Below, piece after piece: positions 19,927 to 31,077 of a stretch of 64,000 bases of DNA; position 1 is the first letter of the stretch, and each line of letters opens with the position of its first letter. The notes under the pieces were generated by a model. The model did not search any database. It saw only the letters and a list, made by a program, of their open reading frames with translations, and was not told where the DNA came from. A program made the position numbers and the translations under genes. The stretch is from Aculops lycopersici (taxonomy: Eukaryota; Arthropoda; Arachnida; Trombidiformes; Eriophyidae). The stretch covers positions 250,644 through 314,643 of the forward strand of contig WNKI01000003.1 of assembly GCA_015350385.1 (NCBI GenBank). Reading direction: 5' to 3'.

Positions 19927-22061
19927 AGACCCGGATTGGGTTCAATCGGTTAATCACCACCTACACTTGTACAAATGTATACTACTATAACCATGGAAAA
20001 CTCGGGCAAAATAAACAAATCAATCCTACACAAACAATTTAAATCATCGTCACCCGATTTGCAATAAGTGTCATTCACTCATGAGCTCGTATGCATGAGG
20101 CAAACATGCAAACGGCAGGTTAGCCAAAGCTCTCTGCCTAACCCTTGACATGATGATCAATCATGACCTAAGGTTTAAATTGAAAGTTTAATGCAAACTC
20201 CTTGCTATTTGCCAAGATCGTTAAACCATGGACTGAAGTAGCAGCCTCCATCAAACGATTGAAGCGGCAAGCTCGACCCGAGAAAGGCATGACACGAGAA
20301 AGGGAGGGTCGAGTCAAAACTTGCCTAATGGCCGCTTGCTTAACTGCTACACTTGCTGGCAAGAGAGTAACGAGATAGATTATGGCGAAAAGACAATGGG
20401 AAGTGGAATCAATCGCACCAAGTTGCGCTTAGTTATCTACTCTTCTGATTCGGTGCCTATGGAGGCACTGTGATTTATGGTGCAAAAGGCAGTAACAATT
20501 GTATCAGTATTAGACTAGCAATGAAACGGCCAAAAGACTATCTAGAGCTCTGACTCAATTTTTGGCTGTGGAAAATATCGTCAGCCTTCCTTTATTTAAG
20601 TTTTGTGTCAGTAGTGGACATGAGTTAAGAGCGTGCTGGATAGTTTGCTATACCTTACTTGAGATTACGTTAGGGAAGTCGATGATAGCGTTGATGCCGA
20701 CACTTGGGCTTGGAATCAAATTGATACAATTGTCTGGCTGCCTATCATTCCATTCGGTTACGGGGAGCTCGAATCTCTATTTTATGCCTAGAGAATGAGC
20801 TAGCATAATTGGCCTATCGAACAATCTATCAGGGATGGAAAGATGCAAATGCGCCTTTGTGTTGTATAATCTTTTATTTCTAGACGATAGTGGAAATGGA
20901 AAGTGCAATTAGTCTTTGCTAAGTCCATCGCATCAATTGATGGTTACAATCACTTCTTTTGTCTGAATAGTGTACGAACTTGGTTCCAAATGACTGATTG
21001 ATAAATCAACTATCAGTGTCTAAGATTTGGTCTGCAATTGATATGCTTGTTATCTTGTACTACTCATAGCAAAAGTATACCCGAATCAAATGGTCTTGTA
21101 CTATCTCGTTAGAAGATCGCCAACACCAGACGTCGCGACGGCTGCCACCCAGAGGAGGGAAAAAATTCCATTGCCTGTGAGCGTGATAGGGAAACTTTCG
21201 TGTTCCCGTTCAAATTGTATGGACTTTTTTGGGTAAGCTTGTCGGCCCGCTGAATCGTTGATCCCCTGCCTTCCCCTGTCGCGGCGGGAAACGGGAGCCA
21301 TTGTTTATCTATGGGATATAGCGACTCGTTGCTGTTGTATGGGAGTTTGCATGCATGAGCGTGAGCGTCGCGCAAAGTGCGCGTCGAGCAAAGGCGGGCA
21401 AAAGTCTACAGTTAGAAGCGAGAAACACTCTGGTCACCGCTGACACTTGTTGTTTGGTTGTTGCTGTTGTTGTTATTGTTGTTTCTGTGGTGGTGGTTGC
21501 GGCGGTTGTTGCACTATTGACATTTGGATGTGTGGACACGCCACTAGCACGGCGAGGCAAAAGTAACTGAACACGCGTGGGGGTGGCATTTTTGGCGAGA
21601 CTCTGGGAGCAAGTGCACGCAAATGACGTGCATTTACCGCAGCGAAAGCTGAGCAACTCGAGTTGAATTGAGACGAGAAAGATAGCCAACATGGTGTCAC
21701 GAACCACGAAGCTGCATCAATAAGGCCTCCACTACTTTTATCTCAATTGAAGAATGCGAGGCAGCCAACAAGCCGCCAAGATTTTGGGACGATGGTGTTG
21801 GTTAGTCGGTTGGCGACGGGTATATATATACAATACGAAAGGCTCCAGGATCAATCAAATCATTTCAGGTTCTCAACCGACCAACACTAAGTTACATACT
21901 CTCATATAAAAACTACACATACTGGGCGAGAAAAAACAACAAGTGAGACCAACACAAAATTATCACCTAGATTTACAAACAAACGCACACACTAGTATCT
22001 AGACTTAGGCTACAATCTTAGAAATTTATATTTACCGCCAGCATCACAAGATAGAATCAAA
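19927..22061. other. Long intergenic region between ADRM1 and the HAD phosphatase gene
   Basis: About 2.1 kb. Apart from the ADRM1 polyadenylation signal and the PGP core promoter I find no gene. The stretch 21420-21540 is rich in GTT and GTG repeats and produces spurious open frames on both strands. Confidence 0.45.
21821..21830 (+). promoter_or_regulatory. TATA box of the PGP-like gene
   Basis: TATATATATA preceded by a GC-rich GGCGACGGG. It lies about 240 bp before the ATG at 22062, and a CA-rich initiator-like stretch (ATCAATC) sits about 30 bp downstream. The spacing fits a TATA-driven promoter; the start site itself is inferred. Confidence 0.5.
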
Positions 22062-22991
22062 ATGGTTGAGACTATTGAGAACCTAGACACCAGGAGCGCC
22101 GTGCATGAATTCATGGATTCGTTTGATACGATTGTCACGGATTGCGATGGTGTTTTGTATATAAACAACGACGCCATTGATGGTGTACCTAGAGCGTTGA
22201 ACAAACTGCGCCGCTTTGGAAAGAAGATTATATTTGCCACAAACAACTCCACCAAGAACAGGTACCAATTTATGCAGAAGCTCAGGAAACTCGGCTACGA
22301 GGCCCATCTAAATGAAGTCTTTCCAACAAGCTACTCCTCGGCCCTCTACTTGAAGCGCCAAAACTTCCAACGAAGCGTCTACGTGTTGGGCAGCCAAGGG
22401 ATCGCGGACGAGCTTAATGCAGTTGGTATCAACAACTTTGGCGTTGGACCCGACGCGACGCCAGACGATTGGCAGCCAGGACAGGCCAGGTTCAAGGTGG
22501 ACAAACAGGTGGGCGCCGTGGTGGTTGGCTTTGACAACCAGGTTAGCTTCAAGAAGCTGGCCAAGGCGTGTAGTTACGTGAAGCGATCCGATTGCCAGTT
22601 CATCGCCTCCAACGCCGACGAGTCCTTCCCCTCGGTCTCGCCCGACATCTTTGTTCCTGGACCAGGATTGTATGTGTCCGCCATCAAGGCGGGAACTGGT
22701 CGCGACCCAGTGGTTCTAGGCAAACCGGGAACCTACTTCTTCGATATCATCAGGAGTCAGCATCCGACCATTGATCCGGCGCGCACAATTATGATAGGCG
22801 ACCGACTCACCACCGACATGCCATTCGGGCACAACAACGGAATGGCCACTCTCTTCGTGCAAAGTGGCATTGGGACGAAAGAGGAGATGTTCGAGTACAA
22901 GTCGTCGGAGGATTACGAGGAGCAACAGTTTGCACCAGACTATTACCTGCCCTCACTGGCCGCACTCAACAAGCACCTAGCTGCTTGCTAG
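22062..22991 (+). CDS. HAD-family phosphoglycolate phosphatase / pyridoxal phosphatase-like (PGP)
   Basis: A single-exon 309-residue protein of the NagD/PGP branch of HAD phosphatases. Motif I is TDCDGVL (D27 nucleophile, D29 acid/base), motif II is ATNNSTKN (about 59-66), motif III is the lysine in VLGKPG, and motif IV is GDRLTTDMPFG with metal-binding aspartates. The central segment VYVLGSQGIADEL belongs to the C2 cap. Mammalian PGP removes phosphate from 2-phosphoglycolate and from glycolytic side products (metabolite repair), and the sister enzyme PDXP acts on pyridoxal phosphate. Sequence alone does not separate these substrates. The third-codon bias is visibly more GC-rich than in neighbours, suggesting high expression. 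AATAAA is at 23309. Confidence 0.9.
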   Translation: MVETIENLDTRSAVHEFMDSFDTIVTDCDGVLYINNDAIDGVPRALNKLRRFGKKIIFATNNSTKNRYQFMQKLRKLGYEAHLNEVFPTSYSSALYLKRQNFQRSVYVLGSQGIADELNAVGINNFGVGPDATPDDWQPGQARFKVDKQVGAVVVGFDNQVSFKKLAKACSYVKRSDCQFIASNADESFPSVSPDIFVPGPGLYVSAIKAGTGRDPVVLGKPGTYFFDIIRSQHPTIDPARTIMIGDRLTTDMPFGHNNGMATLFVQSGIGTKEEMFEYKSSEDYEEQQFAPDYYLPSLAALNKHLAAC

Positions 22992-23546
22992 TTAGGTGAA
23001 GCGCATAAGCAAATAGTTATCCCAACCTAATGACTACCCATTCAATCACATCAATCGGCAGCAACAGCGGCAAGGAACGACGACGACTTAGTCAATTGTA
23101 AATACCTATATCATCTTATCATCAATTCACTTCATCAATTCATTTCATTTCATTTCATCACTTCACATTGTTAATAGAAGGATATTAGAATCAACACTGA
23201 CGATCTAGCCAACGAATCATTGGACATGAATCGAGATCAGAGTGTAGTTTGATTAGCAGCAGAAAAATTTGAAACTATTACAACTTATGGCGAGAGAAAG
23301 TTGAACAAAATAAACGACCACCAGAAGTAACAAGAAAAAGAAATTAGTTTTTTTTGATGCCGCCTCATTTTTTTCATCTTGTTTCACTTTATTTAGAAGC
23401 AGAAATATTTTATCAATTTTAGTTGTTGTTTTTGTTATTAATACAAAACAATATTTACATTGTTTCGACGGACACCTGTTGTTGATGTGCGCCTGTCCGT
23501 ATCTCGCGACTCACTGTTGTGCCAAATGCACAAATTTCACACACTT
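22992..23546. other. Convergent 3' region between PGP-like and MLCK-like genes
   Basis: Contains AATAAA at 23309 for the plus-strand gene, and TTTATT at 23388 (AATAAA on the minus strand) for the kinase gene. No coding sequence seen. Confidence 0.5.
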
Positions 23547-25051
23547 CTAAAACCTGCGTCTCGTTGTTGAACTGGTCACCTTGTAGCTTGACGACGATGT
23601 TGACGAGATCACGCGGCCACTTGGCGTTGGCGAGCTACTTCCGAGTCGCGAGCTAGTCGTCGACGAGCTTAGCCCTCTATTGTAGCCACTACCTAAAGAG
23701 CTGTTCAGTGGCGATGGCGATGAGTAGGTGGTTGTGGTCCTGCTTGTTGTTGTGATAGGCGGCCGGCTGCTTAAGGCGCCCGTGGTGCTAGAGGATCGGG
23801 ATGAAGTCGACGTTGTGGTGTATGATGATCTGGTGGCCGCTGTGTTGCTACTTGGCGATGATGACGTAACTTTGGATGCCGCCGAAGAGGAGGATGTTCT
23901 TGTGGTTGGTTTTGGCGCGTTTCGTGGCTTGCTCACTGGCCCACCTGTTAGCGACAGATTGGCGCCCATTCGTCTCAGTGCCATAATGGCGGTGACTGCC
24001 TTTTGCCAGCGCCTCCTAACAACGTACTTCTTAAGCTTGGTCTTGCTCAACTTGGTCGTTGTGCCAACCTTCTTCTTTGCGGCCAACCACTTGTGGCTCA
24101 AACAATCTTGCGGCTTCAATCTCTTGCTCGGGTCTTTAATTAACAGTTTTCCTATGAAATCCTTTGCCTCCGACGAGATGGGATCAAAGGATTCGTCGTC
24201 GAAATCGTAGATGGCCTTTGTAACGTTGGTCATGGTTTCTAAATCGCTGTTGCCCATAAATGGAGACAAACCCGAGAGTAAAACGTAGCAAATTACACCG
24301 ACGCTCCACATGTCGGCGGCGGGCGTCACTCGCTCGTAGCTTAGCACTTCCGGCGCCGCAAAATCGGGCGTTCCAAACATAACCTGTAGCTTGTGGTTGG
24401 GGTCAAAGCGACGAGCCAACCCAAAGTCGATTAATTTAATGCGATTTCCAGTCCTAGTAACGCACAATACATTCTCTGGTTTCATATCTAAGTGCATGAT
24501 AAATTTTTGGTGCATATACTCGACTCCCTCGCAAATTTGTCGCATAAAAATGGCGCACACCTTCTCAGTAAGCTCAAAGTCGTCGTCGATGACTCGCTCG
24601 AAGAGTTCGCCGCCTGATATGCTGTTTATTCGATTGAGTGATGAATGGTGAGTTAGAATCAACAGGTTTTTTGCTGTTGAAATGTAAGATTATATATATA
24701 TATCTGAACTCGTACTTACAGTTCTGTTATTATGCACATCTCGGAGCTACCGTCGTCGTAGACGTCGTACAATTGCAGTAATCGCCGATGCTGGAGCAAT
24801 TTCATAATGTCCACCTCGCGCTCAACATTCTCGCGTTCCTCTTTGTGTCGAGTGCTAACAAATTTGGCCGCCAACTTGAGTCCTGTCTTCTTCTCGGTGC
24901 ACATTAGTACAGTTCCAAATCTTCCACGGCCGAGCTCGTCGGCAAACGAGTAGTCGAGCTTCGGGTTTTGACCTTTTTTAATCACAACCTTGCGCGCCAC
25001 AAAAGGAGGCTCATTTCCAACATCTTGATCCGATTCGTCTATTCTAGGCAT
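23547..25051 (-). CDS. Myosin light chain kinase-type Ser/Thr kinase (CaMK family)
   Basis: Two exons: 24720-25051 and 23547-24621, with a 98-bp GT-AG intron. They join as CIITEL|ISGGELFERV to give 468 residues. The kinase domain (about 36-290) has LGRGRFGTV, K63 in AAKF, HLDMKPENVL (the HLD form usual in MLCK/DAPK), DFGLARRF and GTPDFAAPEV. It is followed by the autoinhibitory and calmodulin-binding segment (KLSKTKLKKYVVRRRWQKA...RRMG), then a 150-residue Ser/Thr-rich tail. The enzyme phosphorylates myosin regulatory light chain on Ca2+/calmodulin. Unlike stretchin/MLCK of insects there are no Ig or Fn3 domains in the window, so it is a compact form. A separate upstream promoter is expected in the 2.3 kb before it. 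Confidence 0.9.
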
Positions 25052-27378
25052 TTTTTACTTTCCTGTCCTCCTCTCTTCTTCTCGCTGATTTTGGATTCTC
25101 GATTTTATTTTTATCTAGTTGCTTTGGTCTTATAATGTTCGATAAATGATTTCCCCTAATCTACTAGTTGCGCTCCACACTCAGACCAAAACCTCTTCCA
25201 TTCGCGTCACCAACTTCTTTGCAATTAACTTTTTGAGCGATTTTGCCGATTGTTAACGGGTTTGTTTTGTATCTTGTATTCGTTCGTTGTGTTGATGTTT
25301 TCCTACTCCTACTCCTTCTATTTTTCCTATTTCTCTATCTGTCGTCAGTGGTAAACGTTAATTTTGAACCAGTCTATCCTGTTGAAATTTGATGCCTCCA
25401 GCAGTTTGAGTTGGCGACATACACACACGTAGTCAAGCTTGTTGTCGTTGTTACACTACTACTATTGACTAGTAGAGCAGCAGAAGCAGCAGCAGCAACG
25501 CTCCTAGGTATTAGCTCATGAAATCGTCACGTAAAAATGGGACGTAACTCGAAAGTGCAACACAATACTTTATTATGGCCGCTACTGTTCCAAAATTACT
25601 ATTATTATTCTCATTGTGCATCCTGTGCCAGTGGGTCTGCCGATTGGTTCGAGTTTTCCGGGAGTTTAGTCTACTGGCGGGTGGTAGCCGAGATAGAGCG
25701 GCGGCTGCAACGACCACGATAGCTGCAAGGCGCAAAAGTCCAAGGTAACTCCACTACTCCAAGTTGTGTCGGCCGCGAACCGCAGCCAGAGAGGAGGGTA
25801 AAGGCGAGAAGAAAGGAAAAGCAACGGCGGCGAGGAAACATAAACAACGATAGTCGCCACCTCTACGTGCCAAAGCCAAATGCCTCCTCGTTGCGTACAA
25901 GCAGCCAGTTTGACTCGACTCAACTTGCGACTGGAAATTTGTACACAGACAACGACATCTGACTTCTTATTTGATGAATTTCAGCAGTAGCTGCGCAAAT
26001 GGCTACAGAAGTAGCAGCGGCGGCGCCGGCTCAAAAGGCGAGCGGGGCGCGAAGAGGCGCACATAGGGTCGCTAGCTCGCTATGCGCGCAACACAACGTC
26101 GCTCGCCCAAACGGAAGATGCGACCAAACTAGCAGCTCATTGGAAGCTTCAAACTTTCAATGTATTCACCAGTCGTCATCTTGCTCGACGATGTGTCTCC
26201 TCCCTTTGCGTGTTACACTGATAATACCTTTGAGTTTCTGCTGCTGTCGAGGCGAGAGCAATAGCGAAAGCAATAGCAACAGAGTGATGCCTACTCACAA
26301 GCTATCTCTTCAGCTTGCTCCAATGCATTAGCATAAAGAAGACGTCGTCGTCGAGCTTGAGTTTTGTTTCGAGCTTCCCGACTAAGTCAACGCAAAGTTT
26401 GTTTCATTTCAATAACAGCAACCATAGATTCAAGCGATGGATAGCAGAAGAGGGAGAGTTTCGCAAACTCCCTCCCTTTTGCTTTTGCCGCCGCCAGCTT
26501 CTTCTAGAGGCTCGACGTCGAGTTTACGACGTTCCAATGGCAACTTGGTGAGAGTATCGACATGAATGCGAATGGGAGAAGCCAAAAGGGAGCGAGCGAG
26601 CAACAGATTCATTTTTGCTTGATTTACGCGCAAAGCCACGCTACGCCACGACCCTAGGTGCCGCCTAAAGCAAACCGAGCGTGGCACTGGTGCACTTGTG
26701 TTTGTGTATTTGCTTTAGTCCCGCTTCCTTCAAGCAACAGTCGAATTCACGCCACAGTGAGAAGGATAATACAGTACACTTATTTCAAATTTGAATCTGA
26801 AACTGAAGGTTGAAGTTGGTGTTGCTGACTTTGCGGCGGCTGTGGCGGAATTGGATAACGACCATGATGACTGACGAGCCGCAAGCAAAAGTAGCGACAA
26901 TTAACGTGTTTCCTCTACCGTTTGCCTGCACTTCCATCGCAAAGAGCTAGTTTGTCTCCCTCCCTGCTCGGTGCAAAAAGATCTGCCAAGATCTAGATGG
27001 AGAAACTGTGAGTTGACACAAAAGTTGCGCGGCTCGCGCGCGTTCCTCTTGAAGGGTGAGAGAAAGAGTTGAGGAAAAATAATGGTCCTCGCTAGTTGGG
27101 CGGGTTCATTAACACTTTAAAGTGGCAACTTGAGCAGCGATCGCCGCCGCAACCTCGAGTTTATTTAATGGGGTTCCGATGATAATGATGATGATGATTC
27201 TTATTATTGCTGCTCTCGCTCAACTTTCTTTCCCTGTCTCCCGGCGCGTGATATCAATGAGTTTTAAAAGTTACCTCTACTGGTTGTTTTTGTTTCGCTG
27301 CTTTTGGCAGTTTTAGCTAGAGATTTTATTCTGTGTCGGCAATCGGAGGGGATGAGTGAGATTTAAATTAAAATCCTT
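25052..27378. other. Long intergenic region upstream of the MLCK-like gene
   Basis: About 2.3 kb. No open frame shows a recognised family. The region is rich in GAGC/CTCG and GCAA motifs typical of the other long gaps in this window. It probably holds the kinase promoter and the 3' UTR of the SPCA gene, whose stop is at 27379. No repeats longer than short triplet runs. Confidence 0.45.
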
Positions 27379-30300
27379 TCATTGGAGATTCACTTGAGAT
27401 TTCTGGCTTGTCAATTGGAGCTCGCGAGTTTTGAAGTATTCACAGAAGCGCTTTGCTTTAGAAATACGACACAATCTGCCGAGATATTTCAGTGAGTCCA
27501 TGATAATTAAAACTAGCGATGCGTAGAGGAAGAGATAGATAATTTCAATGAATGCAATGGGTTCCACTTCGAATAGTTTGTTAATTGGATCTACTTGCAC
27601 AATTGCAACTTGAGTAAGAGCCACAAAAGCGCAGCAGCAAAGGAGCTCCCTGTTGCTGTAGATGTTGATCTCGAAGACAGTTTTCACCTGTTGCGTGTGT
27701 GATTTTTTGAATTTTACTTGGTTAGTTCAGTGTCATTGGTAGCAACTTTACAAAACTTGAATCTTGGAAAACGAGAGAGATGATTTTAAACCTACCTTTG
27801 ATCTGAGAGTTATAACGCTAAAGATGGTGCAAAAAACAAAACAAGTAAAGAGCAGCGACCTGTCGCGTCCATCGAGTTGTCCATCTTCTATTAGGTTATA
27901 GTATAAAACTCCATTGACTGCAACAAGCGAGGAGGTTAGACTAATTAGTGTGCAAAATAGTCGGCAATTCAATAGGGGATCGTGTACATTCCTTGGCCTC
28001 CTCCCGATGTCGTCCAATTGTACCTTTTCCATTCCCAAACTCTGAGCTGGCGGTCCGTCGGCGAGCAGGTTGATAAATAGCAATTGGATTACACTGAACG
28101 GCGAGTGGGTTTTCATAATGAACGAGATGGCGACCAAAATTAACAACGACAAACTAAGCGATATTTGGTATGACATGAAACTCTGAATCTTAAGGTGGAT
28201 CCCTTTGCCTTCGATTACTGCGGCAGTTAGAACACTTAGATCGTTGTCGACCACAATCACATCAGCCAGCTCCTTGCAAACATCGGCCCCCGTTCCCATG
28301 GCAATACTTAGATTGGCTCGCTTCATGCTAACCACATCATTGACTCCATCTCCCGTCATGGCCACAATTTTGTCCAATTGCTGGAGGCGAGCAACAATAT
28401 CCGCCTTTTGCAGGGGGTCCACTCGATAGAAGATACTTTTAGAGGAAATCTCCTGTGACTTTGTTAGCTCATCGATTGAATCCGATTTAAGCAATTGTCT
28501 CAATTGCTCGCCGGACATAATTGAGTTACTCTGCTTACACTCCTCAGGTAGAAGGCTATCTAATAAACCGAGCGTTTTGCCAACCGCAACTGCAGTCGCC
28601 TCCGAGTCGCCAGTAATCATCTTGACATCAACATAAAATTTATCCTTCAACTGCTCAATTGTTTCCTTGATTCCATCTCGAGCCGCATTGTTAATGCCCA
28701 CAACTCCAACAAAAGTCAACTCCTCCATGGTGACTCCCGTTGCAAGTGCCAAAACTCGCAATCCTTGGGAGCCCAAGGCTGTGCAAATACGCGCATACTC
28801 TAGCCACATCTCGTTGGTTCTCGGCTTAACTAAACCGCAGTCGTAATAGTGGGTACAGTCGTCGAGTAAATCCTCCCAAGCGCCCTTCACGTAATACATG
28901 GGACTGTTTCCGGGCAAATCGGTGCGCTGGCAATAGACAACCATTCTTCTGGTCGAGGACTGGAATGGTTGCTCACTTAGACGCTCGAATTTCTGCCGGG
29001 AGTCGCCGAAACCCAAGCGCATGGCTGCATCCAATATGGCGCACTCAGTCGCCTGGCCAATCAGCGTATACTGGCCACCTGTTGCCGATTGGCCAGTTGT
29101 GGAGCCACTCTCACTTGTTGATTGATCCTCGCTGGTCGAGTCCACTTTAGCCAGCAAAACTGGAGCGGTACAATAGGTTGCATTGTTGCACAATGTACCA
29201 ACCTCCATCAGCCTGCCAATTGCGTACATTTTGCCACCAAAATTATTAAATGTCATCTGTTTCCTGCATTCCTCATTGTTGAGCTCCTCCAATTCCAAGC
29301 TAGACAAAGAGTGCAACTCGGAAGTCACCACATCCGTCAGGGTCATTTCGTTTCTCGTTAGGGTTCCCGTTTTGTCGGCACATAAAATCTGAATACAACC
29401 CAAAGTCTCTATGCTGTTCAGTGATTTCACAATGGTCTTACGCTTACTCAATCTCATAACACCCAGCGCCATTATAACGGCAACAACCACCGGCAATCCC
29501 TCGGGGATGGCAGTTACAGCCAAAGAGATTGCATAAAAGGCCACCTCCATAAAGGGTCTTTGCTGAACTATGCCCACGATGGCTAGTGATGCAATGACCA
29601 AGCAAGCAATCATCACCAAGTGAATCGATAGCTGGTCAATATTAACCTGAAGTGGACTCTTTGGATGCACAATTTCCTGCAGCATGCTGTATACTTCGCC
29701 ATATCTAGTCTCGTTACCTGTGCAAATCACAATGCCTTTCGCGTGGCCAGTTTCAACCATTGTACCCATTAAGGCTAAATTTTTTGCGATTATATTCCTA
29801 TCCTCATCGTTTGCGTTCTGTAATGTGATGACACTGTGACTAATTTGATGGTGTAGTGCGCCAATGTCCACCTTCTCTTTCTGAATGATTGACTCGCGAA
29901 CTCTCGGCGTTGGATCGGAACTCTTCACCTGCGATTGAGTTTCTCCTGTCAAATTGGATTCGTTTATGCAAAGCGAATGGATCTCAAATAAACGCAAATC
30001 AGCGGGAACTCTCTGACCCTCGCTTAAGATGACGATATCGCCAGGCACCAATAAATGCGACTCCATCTCTTGCGTCCGATTCTCTCGTATTACCTTGCAA
30101 ATGTTTGGCAAATTCTTGTTCAATTTTTCCAAACTCTTGTCGGCTCTTCGCTCCTGGACATAGGAAATGGTACAAACAATTATCACCGCCAAACCAACAC
30201 TAGCTGCGCTCTCGTACTCGCCAATGGCAGCGCTTATAATTACGCATATGAGCAACAGTTGGATGAGTGGATTGATGAACTGCTTTAGGAAGTCAATAAA

Positions 30301-30474
30301 ACTCTGATAAATATACTCGTTCACAATCTTCTTCAATTCACCCTCAAACTTATTTTGACCATACTTGGTTAATCTCTCGCGAGCCTCAAAGTTTGTCAAT
30401 CCATGAGTTGGTGACGTTTGTAGCACTCGCGCTACCTCTTCGTAGTCACAAAGGCTGGCTTGATAATGATTCAT
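27379..30474 (-). CDS. SPoCk: Secretory pathway Ca2+/Mn2+ P-type ATPase (SPCA, ATP2C-like)
   Basis: Two coding exons: 27796-30474 and 27379-27687, with a 108-bp GT-AG intron. They join as ITLRSK|VKTVFEIN, giving 995 residues. The P-type signature CADKTGTLTRNE (phosphorylated Asp near 366), LTGET in the actuator domain, TGDGVND in the hinge, AIPEGLP in M4 and NLLADGPPAQSLGMEK in M6 are present. The last motif and the ITLRSK-VFEI C-terminus are diagnostic of SPCA rather than SERCA or PMCA. The pump loads Ca2+ and Mn2+ into the Golgi for protein glycosylation and sorting. The intron falls just before the last transmembrane helices, so missing it would truncate the pump. A second, untranslated intron is likely just before the ATG (see separate entry). 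Confidence 0.94.
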
Positions 30475-30479
30475 GATTT

Positions 30480-30788
30480 CTGTTTGGATAATACGGTGGT
30501 GATAATGTTTGATACTGATGACTAGTAATTAAAATGATGAACTCGATGGGTTTAAAACATGTAATCTAAAATTTTGTACCAGAGGCAAGAGAAAGTGACC
30601 TAATGATAATAATATTGCTACACTGGAGAAACCTGTTGCCGAGAGCTTTGCCATAGGATCAACCCATTCGCATCTAGCGCGAGGACCAAAAATTCTTGCA
30701 ATAAATGGGCGCACTATTTTGCGCAATCTGGGAACTGAGTCTGTTGTTGAGGAACAAATTAATGCGCTTTTTGTTCGCACCCACCTAC
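30480..30788 (-). other. Candidate 5' UTR intron of the SPCA gene
   Basis: On the minus strand TATCCAG|GTAGGTG (donor at 30788) and CCAAACAG|AAATCATG (acceptor at 30480) would remove 309 bp and place the start ATG five bases into the second exon. The good donor consensus supports it; there is no transcript evidence. Confidence 0.35.
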
Positions 30789-30796
30789 CTGGATAA

Positions 30797-30810
30797 CGCA
30801 AATATTTGCG
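30797..30810. promoter_or_regulatory. Perfect 14-bp palindrome CGCAAATATTTGCG upstream of SPCA
   Basis: A perfect inverted repeat, just upstream of the candidate first-exon donor of the SPCA gene. It may be a dimeric transcription factor site; function unknown. Confidence 0.3.
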
Positions 30811-31077
30811 CCGTACACAGAATCGATATAGATAGTGCCAAAATTAGCGCGCAAGTCTGACGCTGCTCTCAAGCAAGGAGCGGCACAATTGTGCGACACT
30901 CTTGCCAAGCTCACCGATGAACAGGTGGTTTCACGACAATTTATAAAAGAAAAACTTACAATGAAAATAACGAGCAGCTTAACTGTAAAAAAAGCAACAC
31001 CATTTCAATTTCAATTAACTTATTTACATCGTGATCTCATTTAGTGCTAATGGTTAGTTTCATTCTGTCGTGTCCAT

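Noticed and set aside
23728..24210. A 160-codon plus-strand ORF antisense to the MLCK tail
   Set aside because: It is the mirror of Ser/Thr codons on the coding strand. The minus-strand kinase is the real gene.
30529..30654. A 41-codon minus-strand ORF with a hydrophobic centre upstream of SPCA
   Set aside because: It starts with ATG but lies inside the candidate 5' UTR intron of SPCA and matches no known small membrane protein.
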